A stretch of DNA of 64,000 bases, from the NCBI GenBank assembly GCA_014529385.2, contig CM043969.1:68413676-68477675 (forward strand), written 5' to 3'. This stretch comes from Adiantum capillus-veneris. Taxonomy: Eukaryota; Streptophyta; Polypodiopsida; Polypodiales; Pteridaceae. The position numbers were made by a program, and so were the translations under genes. Positions 57,781-64,000 of the stretch are shown here, in pieces (positions within the stretch are counted from its first letter, which is position 1; each line of letters opens with the position of its first letter). The notes below the pieces were generated by a model that was given only the letters and a program-made list of their open reading frames with translations, was not told the origin of the DNA and made no database searches.

Positions 57781-58018
57781 GGAACATAATAATTTTGTCC
57801 ATTTTTACACCTATGAAAAATTAACATAGCTTGAGTTTAGTGGACATTGAAATCATGCATGTCCCATGACCATTCAGTTATGGCATTACCACTATAGAGC
57901 ATTCAATAACACATATCCCAGACGACACTGGATTCATCAATATCAAGATCCTTAACCGTAGTGGACCTCATATGATGTTTGCCTACTCCGTATTAGATCT
58001 ATCTAGGTATCATCTCCT

Positions 58019-59204
58019 ATTGGGTAACCCTAGCCATGGGTACCAATTCTCCTCTTATGGCACAAACCTGTAGGAAAACCCTCTAGTCTACTAAATGCCT
58101 ATGTAACTTGATTTCCCAAGAGTCCTCTCCACCTGCTTCCAAAGACCTTAATCTCCAAGGAAGCACCAAACACTCAATTTCAAATGTGAGTTTGTAGGGA
58201 GAATAATCTTCATAATTCTCTCTCCAAAGCACAATGACATGTATGCACTATTTAATTTCAAGATTACCAAGATCCCTATAGTAGCACCAAGCCATGCATT
58301 TGCACACAGTCTTTCTGCACTTGTACAAAGCTTGCATCCACTTTTGCATTGAGCCAAGGCGCGATAACGTTTGGCTCAACAATGATCATGAATGCACGGG
58401 GATTTGAGACATTGCCAAATGTTTGTAAGATTGTCCCATTCATGACATGAGTCCTAAGGTGAATAAAGATCAAAATACAAATGAAGAAGCAATGAGCAAA
58501 AGGAAGAACTTTTAGCAACGACACATGAAGATGAAGATGACATTGACCACCTACAAATGACGAACATACTCCCAATGAATGAGTAGATGATTTACTCTAG
58601 CTTTGAACCTAAGAATGATAAGTGATCACCTTGTGAAACATGAGCTAATGAATCCATAAGAGAACTAGTCATGATGTATCAATGAGTCACAAAACCCTAG
58701 ATGAACCAGTTAGTTTAGAAGTATCATTACTAATCTTATGAACCAGTTAGTCTAGAAGTACCATGACTAATCTTAAGGGGAAGATTGTTGGATAACCCTA
58801 GCCATGTATACCTATTCTGCTCTTATGAAACGAATCATTTGGAAAACCCTTTAGTCTACTAGATGTCCATGTGGATTAAACCCATGTGATTATCCTTGTG
58901 TTACTTTACACCTATCACATATGACCTACATGATGAAGTAGTCACTGCTTACCTATCACATAACATAGGCACCAAATGAGTCTATAAATTTAGACTTTTA
59001 TTCACTCATTCTAAGTTCAATTCACAGCAGAATTTGAGTCTACATTGTGCTACTCTCTCTACTCCATCACTCACACACACACACACACACACACACCACA
59101 AATGATTCACTATTCTATCCACCATAAATTCTACACCTCCAAGTCTACATTGACCTTTATAGAGATGTCTCTGATGCAGTACAATAACTATATGTGCATT
59201 CATT
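58019..59204 (+). mobile_element. Copia-like LTR remnant
   Basis: AAGGGGAAGAT followed by TGTTGGATAACCCTAGCC at 58775-58800 resembles a Copia polypurine tract and LTR start. A TATAAATTTAGAC box follows at about 58984. The first 80 bp of this LTR recur in degraded form at 58019-58100 (GGGTAACCCTAGCCATGGG). A 36-bp duplication (GAACCAGTTAG...) lies at 58703-58775. No pol domain remains between, and no LTR 3' end was found. Confidence 0.4.
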
Positions 59205-59315
59205 GATTTGGGCAATATGTTTCCGCAGATGCCATGCAATTATTCTCTGTAGAAAGCATTCATTGGGCAATATGTTTCCACAGATGCCATGCGATTATTC
59301 TCTGTAGAAAGCACT
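59205..59315. repeat. Tandem duplication, 55-bp period
   Basis: Two copies of GGGCAATATGTTTCC...ATTCTCTGTAGAAAGCA starting at 59210 and 59265. Confidence 0.85.
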
Positions 59316-59515
59316 TGATTCTTTCTCTTCTTTCTCTTTTTGATGTAGTGGCAAAGAGATTCTTTACTATATTCTTCATCTATGTCTTTTCCTATGTTAG
59401 CTGCTTCTACTTCCATGTTGCAAGTTTGAAGAAAATTAAGGACTAGTTTTCTTGTAGAAAAAGAGAAATTTTGAGCTCTAACACCCCTCTTGTGACCGAT
59501 CGGCACTATGTGCTT

Positions 59516-60262
59516 AAGTGAAATCATTTATTTAGGCTCAAACACAACAGGGAAAAACTTGGATGTTTTTGGCATATCTGGTTTTGAGGTAACTACCTAC
59601 ATAAATCTTCAAAACTATTCAGAAGTTGTGGACATCTCTACTGATACATGCTACACTTGGAGTAATAACCAATTTTGTCAATACTCTAGACTTACAAGGT
59701 TGGATAGAGCATATATATCCTCTACTCTGTATTCAAAATTAGATAGAATTGTTTGTGATATTGATAAATCTTTGTTAGTGTCATATCATTTCAATGTGCT
59801 TGTGAATTTGTGAAATTATAGAGCATGGGGTCATTTGAATAATTGGGAAAGGGCTATAAAGTCTAAGCATTATTATCTGAGTGTAGCAAGCAAGCTAGGG
59901 CCATTAGAGACAATATGATCAAAGATAAAACTTATTGCCTTGAAGAGTTTGCTGGTTTTTCAAATCCTCCTTCTCAAACTCTGTTAGATATTCATAATGA
60001 ATCAAAGTTGGGAGAGATTTTGGTTAGCCAAAGCACCCTTGCTTGGGCTAGAGAATTATGGGATAGGAAGTTGGATAGACCCAAAAAGCACAAAGACAAA
60101 GTTTTAAAGAGGAAAAAGATCACGGATTTTGTGCCTATTTTTAGAGATGAAAATGGTATGCTTCATGAAAATGACTACCATAACCTTGAGATTATGCATT
60201 CCTTCTATTACAAAATTCTTTTAAGATCTCCATCAGATCAGAAGCAATCACTAATGCAATAA
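59516..60262 (+). pseudogene. LINE fragment: end of endonuclease domain and linker before RT
   Basis: The first frame (to 59813) contains YTWSNNQFCQYSRLTRLDRA, the fTWsn...RLDR motif of the LINE apurinic-like endonuclease. A second frame (59915-60262), not in register with it, contains ITDFVPIFRDENGMLHENDY and SFYYKILL. These match the segment between endonuclease and reverse transcriptase (k-I..l.d..G...., fy..L). A frameshift lies between, and RT itself is absent, so this is a dead 5'- and 3'-truncated copy. Confidence 0.65.
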
Positions 60263-60490
60263 CTCAAATTGCTCAAACAAAGAGTAGCCCCAAATGTTAT
60301 TACTCCCCTTGATTTGCGTATTTTTGAAGGGGAGTTTAGAGAATCTATTGGAATGAATCGGAAGAGAGGCAAATGTGTAGTAGTAGCCATAATAACCACA
60401 AATCAAAAACTAAATTGTCAATCTATGAAGAGTATTAACTCAGCTAGGGCATGGATGCATCACACAAAGAGTGTGAGAGCTTGTGGGGAA

Positions 60491-60877
60491 GAGGAAATGT
60501 GAAGATGACTCCTAGAGAATGGAAGCTAGAGAAGAATCATCAGCGGTTCCTCTTCTACTTCCCTCTCATAGCCACTTTCTACCATTCACACATGCACCCA
60601 ATTATGTGTGATTCTTGATTCAAACCACACACATTCTTCTTAACACACACACACACACTAGCTAAAGAGGAAATGTGAAGATGACTTCTGGAGAATGGAA
60701 GCTAGAGAAGAATCATCAGTGCTTCCTCTCCTACTTCCTCTCATAGCCACTTTCTACCATTCACACATGCACCCAATTATGTGTGATTCTTGATTCAAAC
60801 CACACACATTCACACATCAATTATGTGTGATTTCTTGATTCTTGATTCTTGATTCAAACCACACACATTCTTCTTTT
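60491..60877. repeat. Tandem duplication, 176-bp period, with extra partial copies
   Basis: Units start GAGGAAATGTGAAGATGACT at 60491 and 60667. The tail segment AATTATGTGTGATTCTTGATTC is repeated again near 60815-60860. Confidence 0.8.
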
Positions 60878-60944
60878 AAAAAAAAAAAAAAAAAAACACA
60901 CACACACGCATGCACGCGCGCGCGCACACACACACACACAAACT
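60878..60944. repeat. Poly-A, (CA)n and (CG)n low-complexity tract
   Basis: About 19 A, then CA repeats, then an alternating GCGCGC core and CA again. Confidence 0.9.
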
Positions 60945-63458
60945 AAGTACTTTGAATGATTAAGCATTTTTTTGAAAGCCTTGTTTAAACATTTAACTGC
61001 ATAGGGTATGATATTGATCGGTTTACTCATCAAAAATCCTCAAAAAGAGGGGGTACTGTCTCGCTTAACTTGGAAAGAGTAGGGTGTCCTGCCTTGATTG
61101 CATACTACTCGTAAGAGTGATTGATAATCACAGTAGAAAGATTTGATTGGTGTTACTTTGTACTGATGAGGTCTACATGGTGGTTCCTCTGACTTAAGAC
61201 AGGTCGCACTGAGGCTTATTAATTTGGCTATCTTGGTTTTGATTACCATATTAGGATGTTTTATATTATGGTTAGTAAGATTAGGGGTTGTTTTTTGAAA
61301 TAAATGTACTACTCCTTGGTTTGATAAAGTAAACACCTCTGCATAAACTGTTTATTGATGAAGCCAGTGGTCGGACAACAACTGTGGTGCATTTTTTTTG
61401 GGTACTGCCGTGATTTTGATAAATGTCTGCCATATGCACTACACTGCCTATATTTGGTTTTTGTGAGGAAAGAGGAGTAATACAATACACCCTTGGCACT
61501 TACAGTTAAGGGAAGGATATATTGTGTAAAATAAGCCCTAAAATGTGACTGTTCTTCATTCATCATGAATTGATTACTGCATACCTTGGAGTAACCTATG
61601 TTCTGGTTGGTAACAAGTTTATATCAGTCTACCAAACGAGGGTACCACTTTTTAGGTTGATCATTGAGGCACATATGTTTCTTAACTTTAGTAAAACTAA
61701 GATGTTTTGAAGTAGTATGTCGTACCCATTTTGGAAAAAGGCTTAATAAGCCAAATCTCAGAAAATACTGGTCGCAAGTGGCGTAGCAGCATGGAAATGC
61801 GTGACGAGCACCCAGATGGTTGTGCAACAGTCAAACAGGTGGGCGTGCGAGCAAGGCGAGACAAGCATGGCATGGGACGCGCATTTCAGTGTTGTGGGCA
61901 GAGCAGCAGGAAGACCGCTTGCAAGATTGTTTTCATACATGAATTGCCGTTTCGGAACACCTCGACATAGATGCTTGATTGGTTACGTGATATCATCTGA
62001 AGGGTAATTGTGTGATGGTGAATAGTTCGGGTCCACTGTCTCCCCTCTTCCTTTTTATGAGGATATGACAACAATCTCCTAAGTGGTAAGCAGCGCGGAA
62101 TCTTGGCAGGTATCGAGGTAGTTTATTGTCGAGCCTACGAGTAGTATGTTCTCTTCTCATTTGGCATATAAGCTGAGAGAGGATAGATTCCGTAAGCCCA
62201 TATGATCTTGTGTAATGTAGTTTTGCTTAAATAACTTAGCCAAATTTGATACCCTTGACTATTAGATGGAAGTGTTTTTGGGAGGTATCTAAAGCTTTTT
62301 AATTTGAGTTACTTCACGACTTCATGGCACTTAAAATGCTAGAAGAATTGAAGCATTGACAAATTTGGCAAAGCAATATTAAAAAAACTAATAAGATGCT
62401 ATAGGGATTAAGACACTTGGATCAAAAGGGGTTGTGGCCTTCTGATCAAAATAATATGTATGGTATTATCTATTCAAAGTCCAAAAAATATATAGGGTAT
62501 CTTGAAACCATACTTATAAATATAGTTTTTATAAAAAAAGAAATCTTTGGTATAATAAAACTTTTTACAAAAAATCTGGAATACATGAACACTTTGGACA
62601 ATGATTTTAAGTTAAAAAAGTTGTAAGTTGGACATGGATAACAATTCATATAGTCCATTAACACCTGTAAAACACATCTAAGGCTAACAAAATTGTTGAT
62701 TTGTTTGGATGGATGCAGGTGAGGACTCTATCCTTTCTTGGAAATTTTTTGGATTAAAGATAATGTATGTCCATGATTACACTGGCTCCTTCTACCTGGG
62801 AAATACTTCTTTATTGAGTCACTATCATTATATACTTGAATGAGGCTTCATTCTCATAAGCCAGCCATGCACAAAGATAACTCTAAAACTGAGTTGTTTT
62901 TGTACTAATTATATTCTTTTCTCTAAAGCCAGCTCTCTTTTGAATATAAAAGTTCATTTATGTCTTATTATTTAAGTAAAAACAACTACACACATGTCCT
63001 ATATATAAGGTTCTTTCATTTTTTTTGGAAAAAACAAGACGCTAGCTTTAGAAACTAGTTTGAATCTTAATTGTAAGTTGGACCCACTGCCTATAAATCC
63101 TTGATTGGTTGTCTTGTGTTAGGTGGTCCTTCATAGACTAATATTCTAGATACCTACTCACGACTATTATAGTCTTTGACTTTGCCGGTTTAAGGTTTGC
63201 ATGCCCAACCTACTGAACTAGTTATACATATACTTTTTTTCAAGATCTCAAACATTTTAAGTTGACAGCTCGCATGAGGGGTAAACCACGACCTGGAGAA
63301 ACATACAAGAATTTTAGAAAAAATTAGATTTTATGTAAAGGACCATTCTCCAAAAAAAGCCCTAGCTGTTTTAGAACTGATCTTTTCTGGCTAGACGGAC
63401 CAATTGTTGTGTTACATACTACCATAAGTAATCCATGACTTACTAACAATCTTGTCTA
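60945..63458. other. AT-rich stretch with no recognised gene
   Basis: Several 60-100-codon ORFs occur on both strands, but none shows a known motif, and their composition is that of AT-rich non-coding DNA. No tRNA or rRNA is recognised. Confidence 0.45.
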
Positions 63459-63463
63459 TTGCA

Positions 63464-64000
63464 GACCCTTGCTCTCTTGCAGGGCCTTGAACTATCTTCC
63501 GAGCCCCTCTCTTTGGCTACCTCTTTTGTCCTTAGATGTATTGGCAGTTTGGATGCTTCTCAATTAATATATGACTCGGCTCTTACCACATATAAAAAGC
63601 TATCTATCTTACACATGCTGTCATTTGATGATTGGGTCAAGATTTTGGCTACCTTGGACAAGGACTCCAAAGATGGGATTAATACGATTTCTCAATACAT
63701 AGCCCAACTACCTATACTTTCTATACAATATCATCAAGAGTTAGCCTTATTTTCTTCTTCTGGGCTGAAATATCTAACTTTTTGAAAAAATCATGTGGAC
63801 TCGGTCCATCTTTTATCAGTACCCCTGTTGCTCCAACTATCCGTCAAACCAGTGGAATATTTTGTAGAGATAGTGCGGCACTTAAAGCTGTCAAGGAATT
63901 TCAAAACAATCATTGCTCCCTTAGTGACACTAACCTCTTAGAAATGGTACCCAAACTATCCAAGGTTTTCCCTTTCCTACCAGCCAGACAAATTGACATT
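63464..64000 (+). other. Partial coding-like region at the window edge, unrecognised
   Basis: After a possible acceptor (TTGTCTATTGCAG, ending 63463) an open frame runs QTLALLQGLELSSEPLSLAT... to TGA at 63785. A second frame (ISNFLKKSCGLGPSFISTPV ... SDTNLLEMVPKLSKVFPFLP) overlaps its end and stays open to the edge. This suggests one coding sequence with a frameshift or a missed intron near 63760. I recognise no domain. It may be a host exon or a transposon ORF. Confidence 0.35.

Noticed and set aside
61040-62074. Several 60-98-codon ORFs on both strands
   Set aside because: Overlapping, AT-rich composition, no recognised domain.

Overview
The window looks like repeat-rich nuclear DNA of a land plant. 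It holds Ty3 chromoviruses primed by initiator-methionine tRNA, a plant BAHD acyltransferase gene with one intron, PPR fragments, Helitrons that carry an RPA-like gene, and very long CT/GA and GT microsatellites. The species cannot be read from the sequence. A large seed-free plant genome such as a fern is my guess, at low confidence. No rRNA, tRNA, CRISPR array or bacterial operon is visible. Almost all coding capacity belongs to mobile elements; the one ordinary, apparently intact host gene is the BAHD acyltransferase at 55072-56672. Layout from left to right. 1-3635 holds a LINE fragment (minus strand), microsatellites, a 158-bp mini-Helitron, a 277-bp tandem duplication and decayed PPR fragments. 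3641-12478 is a complete LTR element with a 5-bp target duplication. It carries only gag and protease, with no RT or integrase, and its single long frame is broken by five stop codons. 12486-15344 is dominated by dinucleotide arrays and holds a second mini-Helitron (154 bp). 15723-41952 is a three-level nest. The outer layer is a Helentron-type Helitron on the minus strand: an RPA-like six-exon gene, an unknown ORF, Rep, a PIF1-like helicase and a C-terminal endonuclease. Its Rep coding region is split by an 18.9-kb insert (19317-38200) with 35-bp terminal inverted repeats. That insert carries two convergent genes: a DDE-like transposase (plus strand, 12-residue acidic repeats at its N terminus) and a five-exon gene for a zinc-binding, FCP1/HAD-phosphatase-like protein (minus strand). 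The transposase gene is in turn split by a chromovirus at 23009-31916. 42448-51359 is a second, almost identical chromovirus. 51360-64000 holds a 314-bp tandem duplication, a Harbinger-like MITE, the BAHD gene, a foldback hairpin, Copia-like LTR and LINE remnants, and a partial unrecognised ORF running off the right edge. The most unusual feature is the TIR element at 19317-38200. Its inverted ends, its two large introns and the spacer between its genes share a GTACCAAA-type repeat. It pairs a transposase I cannot assign to a named superfamily with an FCP1-like accessory gene. Removing the chromovirus rejoins the transposase frame. Removing the TIR element rejoins the Helentron Rep frame. The order of insertion is therefore Helentron, then TIR element, then chromovirus.
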